Positions 38,430 through 47,668 of a stretch of DNA of 64,000 nt are shown here, piece after piece. The number at the start of each line of letters is the position of its first letter. Within the stretch, counting starts at the first letter, position 1. Origin of the DNA: an uncultured Microbacteriaceae bacterium (GTDB lineage Bacteria; Actinomycetota; Actinomycetes; Actinomycetales; Microbacteriaceae); assembly GCA_903940225.1 (NCBI GenBank), contig CAJAKC010000008.1:52250-116249 (forward strand), read 5' to 3'. Both the position numbers and the translations under genes were made by a program. A model generated the notes under the pieces. That model made no database searches, had not been told where the DNA came from, and worked only from the letters and a program-made list of their open reading frames with translations.

Positions 38430-40202
38430 TTACTCAGGCTTGGTCAAGGTGAGCAGAACGGTCCCGCTCTTGACGGTCATGCCGACTTCGGCGGACACGG
38501 TCGCGACCACACCATCACGCGGTGCGGAAATCGACTGTTCCATTTTCATTGCCTCGAGCACGACAACGGTCTGTCCCTGAACGACGGTGTCCCCCGGCTT
38601 GACCTCAACCTTGATGATGTTCGCCTGCATCGGCGAGGAAACCGAGTTCCCGCCTCCCGCACCGGCGCCGTGTGCCGCTTTTGAGCGGACGGGGGCGACG
38701 GGTTTGTGGGTGCGCTGTGAGGTCGGAATGAGGCTGTCCGGAACGGTGACTTCAAGTCGCTTGCCGTCAACCTCCACGACGACGGTGTGACGCGTATCGG
38801 GCTCGTCGGCCGTCGTGCCGGTTGCGGATGCAGCTTCGACGGTGTTGACGAACTCGGTTTCGATCCAGGACGTGTAAATGCTGAACGGTTTGCCGTCGGC
38901 CGGGGCAAAAGCGGGATCGTTGACGACGAGTCGGTGGAACGGCAAAACGGTGGGCAGGCCAACAACGTGGAATTCGTCGAGCGCGCGACGCGCCTTGGCG
39001 AGCGCATCCGCACGGTCGGTTCCCGTCACGATGAGCTTGGCGAGGAGTGAGTCGAACGCGCCCGAGATGACATCGCCGGCCACGACGCCGGAATCGACAC
39101 GCACGCCGGGGCCACCGGGGAGGCGCAGCTCCTGGACCGGCCCGGGGGCGGGTCGGAAGTTTGCACCGGCGTCTTCGCCATTGATACGGAACTCGATCGA
39201 GTGGCCGGTGATTTCCGGGTCCGGGTAGTCGACCAATCCGCCCTCGGCGATGCGGAACTGTTCGCGAACGAGGTCAATTCCCGTGACCTCTTCGGACACC
39301 GGGTGTTCCACCTGAAGGCGAGTATTCACTTCGAGGAAGGTGATGGTTCCGTCCGCGCCAATGAGGAACTCACACGTTCCCGCGCCGACGTATCCGACCT
39401 CCTTGAGAATGTTCTTCGAGGCGGTGTAGAGAAGTGTCCGCTGCTTGTCGGTAATGAAAGGTGCGGGTGCTTCCTCGACGAGTTTCTGGTGGCGGCGTTG
39501 GAGCGAGCAGTCGCGCGTTGACACGACCACGACATTGCCCTTGGCATCGGCAAGGCACTGAGTTTCGACGTGGCGGGGCTTGTCGAGGTATTTTTCGACG
39601 AAACATTCACCCCGACCGAAAGCAGCGACCGCTTCGCGAGTGGCGGAGGCAAACATTTCGGGGATTTCGTCACGGGTTCGGGCAACCTTCAAGCCACGCC
39701 CACCGCCGCCAAAGGCGGCCTTGATGGCAACGGGAAGCCCGTGAACATCGACGAAGGCAAGGATCTCGTTCGCGTCCGCGACGGGGTTAATGGTTCCGGG
39801 TGCGAGCGGGGCACCGACCTTTTCGGCGACGTGGCGGGCGCTGACCTTGTCCCCGAGGCGCTCGATGGCGTCGGGTCCCGGTCCAATCCAGATGATGCCG
39901 GCGTCCATAACGGCTCGGGCAAAGTCGGCGTTTTCCGCAAGGAATCCGTATCCGGGGTGAATCGCATCTGCGCCGGTGCGGGCGGCAGCTTCGAGAATTT
40001 TGGAGATCACGAGGTACGTGTCGGCGCTCGTGGTCCCATTGAGTGAAATTGCCTCATCGGCAAGGATGACGTGCTGAGCGTTGATGTCCTGGTTCGCATA
40101 GACGGCAACCGTCGCGATCCCGGCGTCCTTGGCTGCGCGAATGACGCGGACGGCGATCTCGCCGCGGTTGGCGATGAGGACCTTGGTGATGCGTTTCGAC
40201 AT
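38430..40202 (-). CDS. accA3: Acyl-CoA carboxylase alpha subunit (biotin carboxylase + BCCP)
   Basis: A 590-residue protein. Residues ~1-450 are biotin carboxylase ([63 protein letters not shown]); a linker rich in Ala/Gly and Pro follows; the C-terminal ~75 residues are the biotin carrier domain with EAMKMEQ (biotin Lys553). It carboxylates biotin for the beta subunit encoded at 42.2 kb, making malonyl- and/or methylmalonyl-CoA. The equivalent actinobacterial genes are accA3/bccA. ATG 40202 has TAGGCT 7 nt upstream. Confidence 0.95.
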   Translation of the reverse strand: MSKRITKVLIANRGEIAVRVIRAAKDAGIATVAVYANQDINAQHVILADEAISLNGTTSADTYLVISKILEAAARTGADAIHPGYGFLAENADFARAVMDAGIIWIGPGPDAIERLGDKVSARHVAEKVGAPLAPGTINPVADANEILAFVDVHGLPVAIKAAFGGGGRGLKVARTRDEIPEMFASATREAVAAFGRGECFVEKYLDKPRHVETQCLADAKGNVVVVSTRDCSLQRRHQKLVEEAPAPFITDKQRTLLYTASKNILKEVGYVGAGTCEFLIGADGTITFLEVNTRLQVEHPVSEEVTGIDLVREQFRIAEGGLVDYPDPEITGHSIEFRINGEDAGANFRPAPGPVQELRLPGGPGVRVDSGVVAGDVISGAFDSLLAKLIVTGTDRADALAKARRALDEFHVVGLPTVLPFHRLVVNDPAFAPADGKPFSIYTSWIETEFVNTVEAASATGTTADEPDTRHTVVVEVDGKRLEVTVPDSLIPTSQRTHKPVAPVRSKAAHGAGAGGGNSVSSPMQANIIKVEVKPGDTVVQGQTVVVLEAMKMEQSISAPRDGVVATVSAEVGMTVKSGTVLLTLTKPE

Positions 40203-40209
40203 GAGACTT

Positions 40210-40215
40210 AGCCTA
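40210..40215 (-). promoter_or_regulatory. accA3 -10 element, leaderless spacing
   Basis: TAGGCT on the minus strand (40215-40210) ends 7 nt before ATG 40202, in the 42-bp gap after maf. Confidence 0.55.
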
Positions 40216-40244
40216 TTGGTCGGCGCGCGCCGTGTCAGTTTTGC

Positions 40245-40862
40245 TCATCTGTTCCACAAATCGGTCCACTCGATACCGAACGACCGAACGAGGTTGCGAA
40301 GCGCGGGCAGAGACAGCCCGACGACGGTGTGGGGGTCTCCCACAATTCGGTCGATGAATGCGCCACCCAGTGAATCGATCGTGAAAGCTCCCGCAACCGT
40401 GAGGGGTTCACCGGTCGCGACATACGCGTCGATTTCGGCCGCGGTGACGTCGGCGAAGTGCACCTCGGCGTGAGTGACGATTCCCACCCCTCCGCTGTCG
40501 GTCCCGCCCCGATTGTCGATGAGCCAGTGGCCCGAATACAGCACTCCTGAACGTCCGGACTGGCGCAACCACCGTTCACGTGCGACGTCGGGGTCGTGCG
40601 GTTTGCCGTGGATGACCCCGTCGATGACGAAAGCGCTGTCCCCGCCGAAGATGAGGCCGTCACAGCTCGCGCCCTGCGCGTGGGCGACCGCTTCGGCCTT
40701 GGTCCGAGCGAGAAGCGCGACCATGTCCGCTGCGGATAACTCGCCAGCGGCGGCAACAACGGCGTCCTCATCAACACCCGGAGCGATAACGGTTGGCTCG
40801 ATTCCGGCGGCGCGCAACGTCGCAAGTCGGGCGGGGGAAGTGGAGGCGAGGAATAGACGCAC
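40245..40862 (-). CDS. maf: Maf-family nucleotide pyrophosphatase
   Basis: A 205-residue house-cleaning NTP pyrophosphatase hydrolysing dTTP/UTP or modified nucleotides. The N-terminal LFLASTSPARLATLR is the Maf signature, followed by the catalytic Asp in GGDSAFVIDG and the substrate segment SGHWLIDN. Length is typical. The GTG start at 40862 is preceded by TAGTGT 6 nt upstream. It is sandwiched between carboxylase genes, as in mycobacteria (Rv3282), by conserved synteny rather than function. Confidence 0.9.
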   Translation of the reverse strand: MRLFLASTSPARLATLRAAGIEPTVIAPGVDEDAVVAAAGELSAADMVALLARTKAEAVAHAQGASCDGLIFGGDSAFVIDGVIHGKPHDPDVARERWLRQSGRSGVLYSGHWLIDNRGGTDSGGVGIVTHAEVHFADVTAAEIDAYVATGEPLTVAGAFTIDSLGGAFIDRIVGDPHTVVGLSLPALRNLVRSFGIEWTDLWNR

Positions 40863-40868
40863 AGCCCG

Positions 40869-40889
40869 ACACTACCCAACTCGTAGGCT
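40869..40889. promoter_or_regulatory. Divergent leaderless -10 pair for maf and the methyltransferase
   Basis: Only 33 bp separate the two start codons. TAGTGT (minus, 40874-40869) is 6 nt from GTG 40862, and TAGGCT (plus, 40884-40889) is 6 nt from ATG 40896. The -10 elements lie 9 bp apart, so the promoters must compete. Confidence 0.55.
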
Positions 40890-40895
40890 GGAGAC

Positions 40896-42161
40896 ATGGG
40901 TGAATGGCTTGGGAAGAACGTTGAACTGACCCCGACGGGAATCGCGCACGGAGGATATTCCGTCGCTCGCCTCGACGGCCGTGTTGTTTTCGTCTCGGAC
41001 GCCATCCCCGGGGAAACGGTTGAAGCCCGCGTCACGGACGATTCCAAGTCCAGTTTCTGGTGGGCCGACACGGTGTCGGTGAGCTCCGCATCCGAATTCC
41101 GCGTCGCGCACGTGTGGCCGGAGGCGGACGTCGCACTCGACCCAACGAGGCGCGTGGGCGGCGCCGACTTCGGGCACATCTCCCTCGCCCATCAGCGTGA
41201 ACTCAAAAAGGACGTCCTTCGCGACGCACTCATTCGCTTTGGCAAGGTCGACCCCGCAACGGTCTCCCTGCTGCTCGACAAGGTCAACGCACTCCCCGGA
41301 GATGACAAGGTCGGGGGGCTTGGGTGGCGAACGCGCGTTCGCTTGCACACCAATGACCGCGGTCAGGTGGGTCCGCGTGCGCGGAAGTCGCACGACGTCA
41401 TCCGCGTCTCATCACTCCCACTCGCCAGTGCCGGCATAAATCTGATTGCTCCACTGTCGGAGGAATACGGCGACATTGGTTCTGTGGATGTGCTGTCACC
41501 GTCCATCGGTGACCCCCGACTCATCGTCGGAAACCAGAAACCGACGGTTATCCGCGAAAAGGTCGGCGATCGCGAATTCCGTGTCGACGACAACGGTTTC
41601 TGGCAGGTTCACCACGCTGCACCGGTGACACTTTCCGCCGCGGTCCGTGCCGCAATTGATCCCGACCACTTTGACGCGACCGCATACAACATGGACCTCT
41701 ACGGCGGCGTCGGACTCTTTGCCGCGGCGCTCGCCGACGTCGGGGGTCCTTCCACGCGGGTCACCTCGGTGGAGTCCAATGACCGCGCAACCGAGCATGC
41801 GGGCGAAAATCTCGTCGAGTGGATCGGTGCGATGGCAGAGACGGCGAAGGTGGACCGTTGGCTTTCGTCGCTCGAACGCCGAGCCACCCCCGTCGAAAAG
41901 GCGCGAATCCACGCGGCAACCGTTGTTCTCGATCCGCCGCGCACCGGTGCTGGCCGTGAGGTGATGGCGCTGCTCACCCGGCTCGCCCCCGCACAGCTCG
42001 TCTATGTCGCGTGTGATCCTGTTGCGCTCGCTCGGGATGTCGCGTTTGCGACGGCGGCCGGATATCGTCTGTCGGCGCTCACCGCGCTGGACATGTTCCC
42101 GCACACCCACCACGTTGAGACCGTGGCTACTCTCGTGCGCGACGGTAACCCACCCGAATAG
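40896..42161 (+). CDS. RNA m5U methyltransferase (TrmA/RlmCD family) with TRAM domain
   Basis: A 421-residue SAM-dependent uracil-C5 methyltransferase. The N-terminal ~60 residues are a TRAM-like RNA-binding part ([26 protein letters not shown]-like strands). The SAM site reads [13 protein letters not shown], with [10 protein letters not shown] and the nucleophile segment [13 protein letters not shown], where SCNP of most relatives is ACDP. The iron-sulfur cysteines of RumA are not evident. The target (23S rRNA U747/U1939 or tRNA U54) cannot be decided. Confidence 0.87.
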   Translation: MGEWLGKNVELTPTGIAHGGYSVARLDGRVVFVSDAIPGETVEARVTDDSKSSFWWADTVSVSSASEFRVAHVWPEADVALDPTRRVGGADFGHISLAHQRELKKDVLRDALIRFGKVDPATVSLLLDKVNALPGDDKVGGLGWRTRVRLHTNDRGQVGPRARKSHDVIRVSSLPLASAGINLIAPLSEEYGDIGSVDVLSPSIGDPRLIVGNQKPTVIREKVGDREFRVDDNGFWQVHHAAPVTLSAAVRAAIDPDHFDATAYNMDLYGGVGLFAAALADVGGPSTRVTSVESNDRATEHAGENLVEWIGAMAETAKVDRWLSSLERRATPVEKARIHAATVVLDPPRTGAGREVMALLTRLAPAQLVYVACDPVALARDVAFATAAGYRLSALTALDMFPHTHHVETVATLVRDGNPPE

Positions 42162-42184
42162 GTGCCGACGGGCACGTTGCTCGG

Positions 42185-42190
42185 TATTGT
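42185..42190 (+). promoter_or_regulatory. accD5 -10 element, leaderless spacing
   Basis: TATTGT ends 6 nt before GTG 42197; no Shine-Dalgarno is present. Confidence 0.5.
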
Positions 42191-42196
42191 GAGCGT

Positions 42197-43789
42197 GTGA
42201 CCAAAGATTCCACTCCCCCCGACATGTCGACCACGGCCGGTCGCCTCGCCGACTTTGGCAAGCGACTCGATGACCTCAAAGCCGCCCAGAAACTCGCCTC
42301 GGAAAAGCAAAAGCCGAAGGGCAAGAACGCGGCAATGGACCGCATCCAGATGCTCATCGACCCCGGCACTGCGCTGACGGAAATAGACAAGTTCCGCAGA
42401 TCCCGCAGTGATGTTGGTGGGTCTAACCGCCCTGACCGCGACTCGGTGATCATCGGTGTCGGTACCATCCACGGCCGCCAGGTCGCCATTTTCAGTCAAG
42501 ACTTCTCGGTATTCGGAGGCTCACTCGGTGAAGCCGCCGGTGCGAAAATCGTCAAACTTCAGGAGTACGCCCTCAAGGCGGGAGTTCCGCTCATCGGAAT
42601 TCTGGACTCGGGCGGCGCGCGAATTCAAGAAGGCGTCACCGCTCTCGGCAAGTACGGAGAAATCTTCCGGCTGAACACGGCATCATCAGGTGTCATCCCG
42701 CAGATTTCCATCATCTGTGGCCCTGCCGCGGGCGGAGCCGTCTATTCGCCCGCCCTGACCGACTTCGTCATCATGGTCGACAAGACGAGCCAGATGTTCG
42801 TTACCGGCCCCGACGTCATCAAGGCTGTCACCGGTGAAGACGTCGAGATGGAAGAGCTCGGCGGAGCGCGCAAGCATTCCGAGGACACCGGAGTCTCCCA
42901 CTTCCTCGCAACCGACGAACCGGACGCGTTTGACTACGCACGCTCGTTGTTGTCCTACCTGCCGCAAAACAACCTCGCCGAGCACCCCGAGTACGCGGCA
43001 CCTCCCGAGGAGGGAATCAGCGAGTTCGACAAGGAACTCGACACAATAATTCCCGACAGCGCCAACCAGCCCTACGACATGATCGACGTCATCAGCCACG
43101 TCGTTGACCACGAATCGTTCCTTGAGGTTCAGCCGCTTTTCGCCCCGAACATCATCATCGGCTTCGCGCGAATCGAGGGCAAGCCGGTCGGCGTCGTCGC
43201 CAACCAGCCGAAAGAGATGGCGGGAACGCTGAACATTGACGCGGGCGAAAAGGCCGCTCGCTTTGTCCGCTTCTGTGACGCGTTCGGACTGCCGATCATC
43301 ACGCTCGTCGATGTTCCCGGGTATCTGCCCGGCACCGACCAGGAATGGCAGGGCGTGATTCGCCGGGGCGCGAAGTTGCTTTATGCCTACGCCGAAGCGA
43401 CCGTGCCGCTCATTACCGTCATCACCCGCAAGGCATACGGCGGCGCCTACATTGTCATGGGGTCGAAGCACCTCGGAGCCGATATCAACATGGCGTGGCC
43501 AACCGCAGAGATTGCCGTGATGGGCGGTCAGGGTGCCGTAAACATCCTCTACCGCAACGAAATCAAGGAAGCCGAAGCCAAGGGGGAGGACGTGGACGCG
43601 GTTCGCACCAAGCTCGCGAACGACTACACGTACAACGTCGCCAGCCCGTTCCTCGCCGCTGAACGCGGTGAAATCGATAACGTCATTTACCCACACATGA
43701 CTCGTTCCGCAATCATCCGCGCGATGCGCGCCCTCATCACGAAGCGCGTGAGCCTTCCGCCGAAGAAGCACGGAAACATTCCGCTCTAA
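42197..43789 (+). CDS. accD5: Acyl-CoA carboxylase beta subunit (carboxyltransferase)
   Basis: A 530-residue crotonase-fold carboxyltransferase transferring CO2 from carboxybiotin to acetyl- or propionyl-Co[17 protein letters not shown] and [18 protein letters not shown] are the first-domain oxyanion segments; [20 protein letters not shown] and [17 protein letters not shown] belong to the second. The whole protein matches AccD5/PccB; propionyl-CoA is the likely main substrate, by family. It overlaps the epsilon subunit gene by 1 bp (TAATG). Confidence 0.95.
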   Translation: MTKDSTPPDMSTTAGRLADFGKRLDDLKAAQKLASEKQKPKGKNAAMDRIQMLIDPGTALTEIDKFRRSRSDVGGSNRPDRDSVIIGVGTIHGRQVAIFSQDFSVFGGSLGEAAGAKIVKLQEYALKAGVPLIGILDSGGARIQEGVTALGKYGEIFRLNTASSGVIPQISIICGPAAGGAVYSPALTDFVIMVDKTSQMFVTGPDVIKAVTGEDVEMEELGGARKHSEDTGVSHFLATDEPDAFDYARSLLSYLPQNNLAEHPEYAAPPEEGISEFDKELDTIIPDSANQPYDMIDVISHVVDHESFLEVQPLFAPNIIIGFARIEGKPVGVVANQPKEMAGTLNIDAGEKAARFVRFCDAFGLPIITLVDVPGYLPGTDQEWQGVIRRGAKLLYAYAEATVPLITVITRKAYGGAYIVMGSKHLGADINMAWPTAEIAVMGGQGAVNILYRNEIKEAEAKGEDVDAVRTKLANDYTYNVASPFLAAERGEIDNVIYPHMTRSAIIRAMRALITKRVSLPPKKHGNIPL

Positions 43790-44016
43790 TGACCGACGAA
43801 ATCCCGGACGTCGATCCGCTCACGCTCATTCGTGTGACGGGCGGTGAGCCGACGGCCGAAGAGGTAGCAGCGGCAACGGCGGTCGTCTCCGGCATGCTTC
43901 GTGAGGGCGGATTGGTCGACGTTCCGGTCGCCACAGACCGTTGGATGGTTTCGGCGCGAGCCGGTCGAGACGAACTTCACCGAGGAACCCAAAAGTGGGA
44001 CGAGTTCACGGGATAG
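43789..44016 (+). CDS. accE5: Acyl-CoA carboxylase epsilon subunit
   Basis: A 75-residue protein with the short conserved core LIRVTGGEPTAEEVAAATAVV and a tail with a tryptophan-containing segment before the end, as in actinobacterial epsilon subunits that stabilise the alpha-beta complex. Position directly after the beta subunit, with a TAATG overlap, supports the call. Its stop overlaps the birA GTG (TAGTG at 44014-44018). Confidence 0.85.
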   Translation: MTDEIPDVDPLTLIRVTGGEPTAEEVAAATAVVSGMLREGGLVDVPVATDRWMVSARAGRDELHRGTQKWDEFTG

Positions 44017-44693
44017 TGAGCGACATTCGCTGGGTGGCGTCAACGCCGTCAACGAATACGGCTCTCCGTTCTGAGCCGATCGGTTCGGTCCTTGCCACAC
44101 TCAACCAAACAGCGGGTCGCGGTCGTCTGGGCCGGGACTGGCTGGAATCGGCGGGCAAGGGGCTGGCGATTTCTGTCGTCGTTCACCCCACAGACGTCCC
44201 GACCCTCGTGCCACTCGTCGCGGGTGCGGCTCTCGTCAGCGTTCTCACCGGGCACGGAGTCGATGCCTGGATGAAGTGGCCGAACGACGTGTACATCGGT
44301 GAACGTAAAGTTGCGGGTGTTCTCACGGAAATGCCGGAGCCCGGTCGCATCATCGTCGGGCTGGGGGTCAACGTGCGCCATGCGCAGGGTGAACTACCAC
44401 TCGACACCGCGACATCCCTCGCCGCGGAAGGGCTCGACCTCGACGCAACGGAAATCGCCGACGCCTGGCTTGCCACTGTGCGAACTCGACTTGCGGAGGT
44501 GGGAACACCGGGGCTGATCGCCTGGGTGCGCAGCGTGTCGGCGCTGATCGGCCAGCGCGTCGCCATCGACATGCCCGACGGCACCCGCCGCGAGGTCGAT
44601 GTTCACGACATCGCTAGGAACGGCGCACTCGAATTGTCAACGGGCGAGACCATCGTTGCGGGCGAGGTTACGCGGCTCCGTCGAGCCGAATGA
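44016..44693 (+). CDS. birA: Biotin-[acyl-CoA carboxylase] ligase
   Basis: A 225-residue biotin protein ligase attaching biotin to the carrier lysine of the carboxylase alpha subunit. Motifs GRGRLGRDW (biotinyl-AMP site) and KWPNDVYIGERKVAGVLTE are intact. There is no N-terminal winged helix, so unlike E. coli BirA it cannot repress transcription (group I type). The frame is open upstream to 43941, but GTG 44016 overlaps the accE5 stop and gives the family start. Co-transcribed with its substrate enzyme genes. Confidence 0.93.
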   Translation: MSDIRWVASTPSTNTALRSEPIGSVLATLNQTAGRGRLGRDWLESAGKGLAISVVVHPTDVPTLVPLVAGAALVSVLTGHGVDAWMKWPNDVYIGERKVAGVLTEMPEPGRIIVGLGVNVRHAQGELPLDTATSLAAEGLDLDATEIADAWLATVRTRLAEVGTPGLIAWVRSVSALIGQRVAIDMPDGTRREVDVHDIARNGALELSTGETIVAGEVTRLRRAE

Positions 44694-44701
44694 CCCGACG
44701 G

Positions 44702-44732
44702 TAGGCTAGAGAGGTCCCGCCAGTCCAAGGAG
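44702..44732 (+). promoter_or_regulatory. purK -10 and Shine-Dalgarno
   Basis: TAGGCT (44702-44707) with a ~25-nt leader ending in AAGGAG (44727-44732), 6 nt before ATG 44739. The same -10 hexamer here drives a leadered message. Confidence 0.55.
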
Positions 44733-44738
44733 AGCCGC

Positions 44739-45842
44739 ATGCCCGTCATCGGAGTCATCGGGGGCGGACAGCTGGCGCGAATGATGATTGGGCCCGCTGT
44801 TGAACTGGGAATCGACCTGCGCGTTTTCGCCGAAACGGTCGAATCTTCGGCTCGGGACCGCGCCACCGCGGTGGGCGATTTTCGCGACGTCGATGCTGTC
44901 CTCGCATTCGCTCGTGGTGTCGACATCATCACGTTCGATCACGAACACGTGCCGAGCGATGTCCTCGAGGCTCTGCTCGCAGCGGGGGTTGCCGTGCGCC
45001 CGGGTCCGTCCGCGCTCGCGGCAGCGCAAGATAAATTGCACATGCGCGAGGTGCTTGCGGATCTCGGACTGCCACTTCCCGTGTGGGCGCGCGCCGACTC
45101 GGCTGACGACGTCACCCGGTTCCTTGCCGAAAACGGCGGTCGAGTCGTTGCCAAGACTCCACGCGGCGGTTACGACGGTAAGGGCGTCGTCGTGATCACC
45201 GACGCGTCGCAAATCACCGAGTGGCTCGCGGCCGGCCCCGTCCTGTTGGAGGAACTCGTCGATTACGCGCGCGAGCTCGCGCAATTGGTCGCACGCCGAC
45301 CGTCCGGCGACATCGCGACCTGGCCGGTTGTGCAGACCATTCAATCCGGGGGAGTCTGCGCCGAAGTCATTTTGCCCGCACCGAAGGCCAGCCAGCGACT
45401 CATGGACGCCGCGGCGGACATAGGCCGAACGATTGCCGACGGACTCGGTGTCACCGGGGTTCTCGCTGTTGAACTGTTCGAGACCACCGACGAGCGGATT
45501 CTCGTCAATGAACTCGCGATGCGCCCGCACAACTCGGGACACGTCACGATCGAGGGCAGTGTGACCGGTCAGTTCGAACAACACCTGCGTGCAATCGCGG
45601 ACATGCCACTCGGCAGCACCGAATCGCGGCAACCGTGGGCGGCAATGGTCAACGTATTCGGCGCAATGGATACGGACCGGTACGGGCATCTCAATGACCA
45701 GAGTGGGGTCAAGATTCACAACTATGGGAAAGAGCCGCGCGCCGGCCGCAAGGTCGGTCACGTGACGACGGTGGGCACCGAGTTGGACGACGTCGTCTAC
45801 CGAGCGCGAGCCGCTGCAACAATTTTTGCGCCCGCAAACTAG
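44739..45842 (+). CDS. purK: 5-(carboxyamino)imidazole ribonucleotide synthase
   Basis: A 367-residue ATP-grasp enzyme carboxylating AIR to N5-CAIR in purine synthesis. IGVIGGGQLARMM opens the N-terminal domain; KTPRGGYDGKGV is the ATP-grasp lysine/glycine loop; NELAMRPHNSGHVTIEG is the metal-binding end of the central domain. It acts together with PurE encoded 9 nt downstream. Confidence 0.95.
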   Translation: MPVIGVIGGGQLARMMIGPAVELGIDLRVFAETVESSARDRATAVGDFRDVDAVLAFARGVDIITFDHEHVPSDVLEALLAAGVAVRPGPSALAAAQDKLHMREVLADLGLPLPVWARADSADDVTRFLAENGGRVVAKTPRGGYDGKGVVVITDASQITEWLAAGPVLLEELVDYARELAQLVARRPSGDIATWPVVQTIQSGGVCAEVILPAPKASQRLMDAAADIGRTIADGLGVTGVLAVELFETTDERILVNELAMRPHNSGHVTIEGSVTGQFEQHLRAIADMPLGSTESRQPWAAMVNVFGAMDTDRYGHLNDQSGVKIHNYGKEPRAGRKVGHVTTVGTELDDVVYRARAAATIFAPAN

Positions 45843-45845
45843 CAT
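45840..45845 (+). promoter_or_regulatory. Internal purE -10 element, leaderless spacing
   Basis: TAGCAT begins at the purK stop codon TAG (45840-45842) and ends 6 nt before GTG 45852, giving purE a possible promoter independent of purK. Confidence 0.45.
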
Positions 45846-45851
45846 TAGCGA

Positions 45852-46349
45852 GTGAGTACGCCGCTCGTCGCCATCGTCATGGGGTCAGATTCTGACTGGC
45901 CCGTCATGAGCGCCGCGAAGGACGTACTCGACGAATTCGGGGTTGCCAGCGACGTGCAGGTGCTCAGTGCCCACCGAACGCCTGAAGCGATGATCGAGTG
46001 GGGGAAGGCGGCCCGTGAGCAAGGATTTTCCGTCGTGATTGCCGGTGCGGGTGGCGCGGCACACCTGCCCGGAATGCTCGCGTCGGTCACATCGCTTCCC
46101 GTCATTGGAGTGCCCGTGTCATTGGACGCGCTCGACGGAATGGATTCGCTACTGTCCATCGTTCAAATGCCCGGGGGGATTCCCGTCGCAACAGTCGGCA
46201 TCGGTAACGCCAAGAACGGGGCGCTGCTCGCTGTGCGTATGCTTGCGATCACCGATTCGACGCTCGCTGGAAAGCTTGATTCCTACGCGGCCGACCTTGC
46301 CGAGATGGTCGCAACAAAGAACACCGCTCTCAAAGACTCGCTGTCGTGA
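45852..46349 (+). CDS. purE: N5-carboxyaminoimidazole ribonucleotide mutase
   Basis: A 165-residue class I PurE converting N5-CAIR to CAIR. IVMGSDSDWPVM and LSAHRTPEAM carry the active-site Ser and His; AGAGGAAHLPGMLAS is the third conserved block. It starts with GTG 45852. The stop overlaps the next gene, an LCP cell-wall protein, by 4 bp (GTGA), an odd functional pairing. Confidence 0.95.
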   Translation: MSTPLVAIVMGSDSDWPVMSAAKDVLDEFGVASDVQVLSAHRTPEAMIEWGKAAREQGFSVVIAGAGGAAHLPGMLASVTSLPVIGVPVSLDALDGMDSLLSIVQMPGGIPVATVGIGNAKNGALLAVRMLAITDSTLAGKLDSYAADLAEMVATKNTALKDSLS

Positions 46350-47668
46350 CCCTGACATCCCCGATTCGAAATCCTGACCTGCGCAACCCGTCGGTCATGA
46401 CACGTCGCGCCTGGTGGCTCATTTTCCTTTCGGCTATCGTCCCCGGCTCGGCACAGTTAGTCGCCGGGAACCGTCGATTGGGCCGGTTCCTTTTCGGGTC
46501 GTGGTTGGTGATGTTGGGTTTCATCGCGATCGGTGCACTGCTCAACACGTTCCTGCCCGCAGTCGCCTTCACCATTGCAACGTCGTGGTGGGGTCTGCTC
46601 GGCCTTCAAATCGGACTCGTGTTCGTCGCCCTTGTTTGGTTTATGGCCGCCGTTGATACGTTCCGACTTGTTCGAATCGTCTACGTCGGGGCCCGCGCAA
46701 AGGTCTGGGTTGCCCTAGCGCTTGTCGTATCCATCATCGTCCCGCCCGGAATTGCGTCCTACGCGTCTATGGTCACGGGGATTTCACGCGACGTACTCGC
46801 ACGGATTTTTGGAGACAGCTCCGAGTTCAAGGAACCCGTGGACGGTGTCTATACGTTCCTCATCATCGGCGGAGACGCCGGCAAGGGTCGAATCAGCCGC
46901 CGAACCGACTCGATGAGCTTTGCGACCGTCGACGCCCGCACGGGACAAGTGAGCATCATCGGCCTCCCGCGTAACCTCTACAACGCACCGTTTGTCCCGA
47001 ACTCACCCATGCTCAGGGATTACCCGGACGGTTTCAATTGCGGCGACAACTGCCTCCTCGCCTATGTCTACACCTACGGTTTCGACCACCCCGAGCTGTA
47101 TCCGGGAATCAGCGCGAGCACGGACTCCGGTGTCGAAGCGCTCCGGGACTCCGTCGAGGCCATCGTGGGGATGCCGGTGCAGTTTTACGTCGGAGTCGAC
47201 ATGGCGGGATTCAGCGATCTGGTCGACGCCCTTGGTGGCGTCGACATTAAACTCGACGCCCCCGTGAACGTTTGTAAGGTTGGTCAGCCAATCACGTACA
47301 CGTTCCAACCGGGGACGATTCATATGGACGGGGAACTCGCGTTGCGTTATGCGCGCACCCGCTGTGACACGAACGACTACGACCGCATGGCCCGTCAGGC
47401 TCAGCTGGAGACGGCAATCTTCACTCAGATCAATCCGAGTGTCATTGTTGCCCGTTTCCAAGAGCTTGCTTCCGCCAGCACATCGCTGTTTAAAACCGAT
47501 GTCCCGCAATCGATGGTGGGCACCTTCCTCGACATTGCACAGAAAGGTCGAGAACTACCAATCCAGCGAGCCGAGCTAGTGCCTCCGAAGTTCGACAACC
47601 TCTACCCCGACTGGAAGTTGGCCCGGCGGATTGTTCACGAGACCGTTTTTCCCGAATCCAACGGTTAA
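46346..47668 (+). CDS. LytR-CpsA-Psr (LCP) family cell-wall glycopolymer ligase
   Basis: A 440-residue membrane protein. Residues ~20-150 contain about four hydrophobic segments, starting with FLSAIVPGSAQLVAGNRRLG, more than the single anchor of many LCP proteins. The LCP domain follows with SRRTDSMSFATVD, GLPRNLYNA, LGGVDIKL and ALRYARTRCDTNDYDRMARQ, including the conserved Arg and Asp residues for pyrophosphate-lipid binding. Family role: transfer of secondary polymers from a lipid carrier to peptidoglycan. It starts in the purE stop and converges with a Wzy-like gene, sharing TTAA. Confidence 0.9.
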   Translation: MTLTSPIRNPDLRNPSVMTRRAWWLIFLSAIVPGSAQLVAGNRRLGRFLFGSWLVMLGFIAIGALLNTFLPAVAFTIATSWWGLLGLQIGLVFVALVWFMAAVDTFRLVRIVYVGARAKVWVALALVVSIIVPPGIASYASMVTGISRDVLARIFGDSSEFKEPVDGVYTFLIIGGDAGKGRISRRTDSMSFATVDARTGQVSIIGLPRNLYNAPFVPNSPMLRDYPDGFNCGDNCLLAYVYTYGFDHPELYPGISASTDSGVEALRDSVEAIVGMPVQFYVGVDMAGFSDLVDALGGVDIKLDAPVNVCKVGQPITYTFQPGTIHMDGELALRYARTRCDTNDYDRMARQAQLETAIFTQINPSVIVARFQELASASTSLFKTDVPQSMVGTFLDIAQKGRELPIQRAELVPPKFDNLYPDWKLARRIVHETVFPESNG

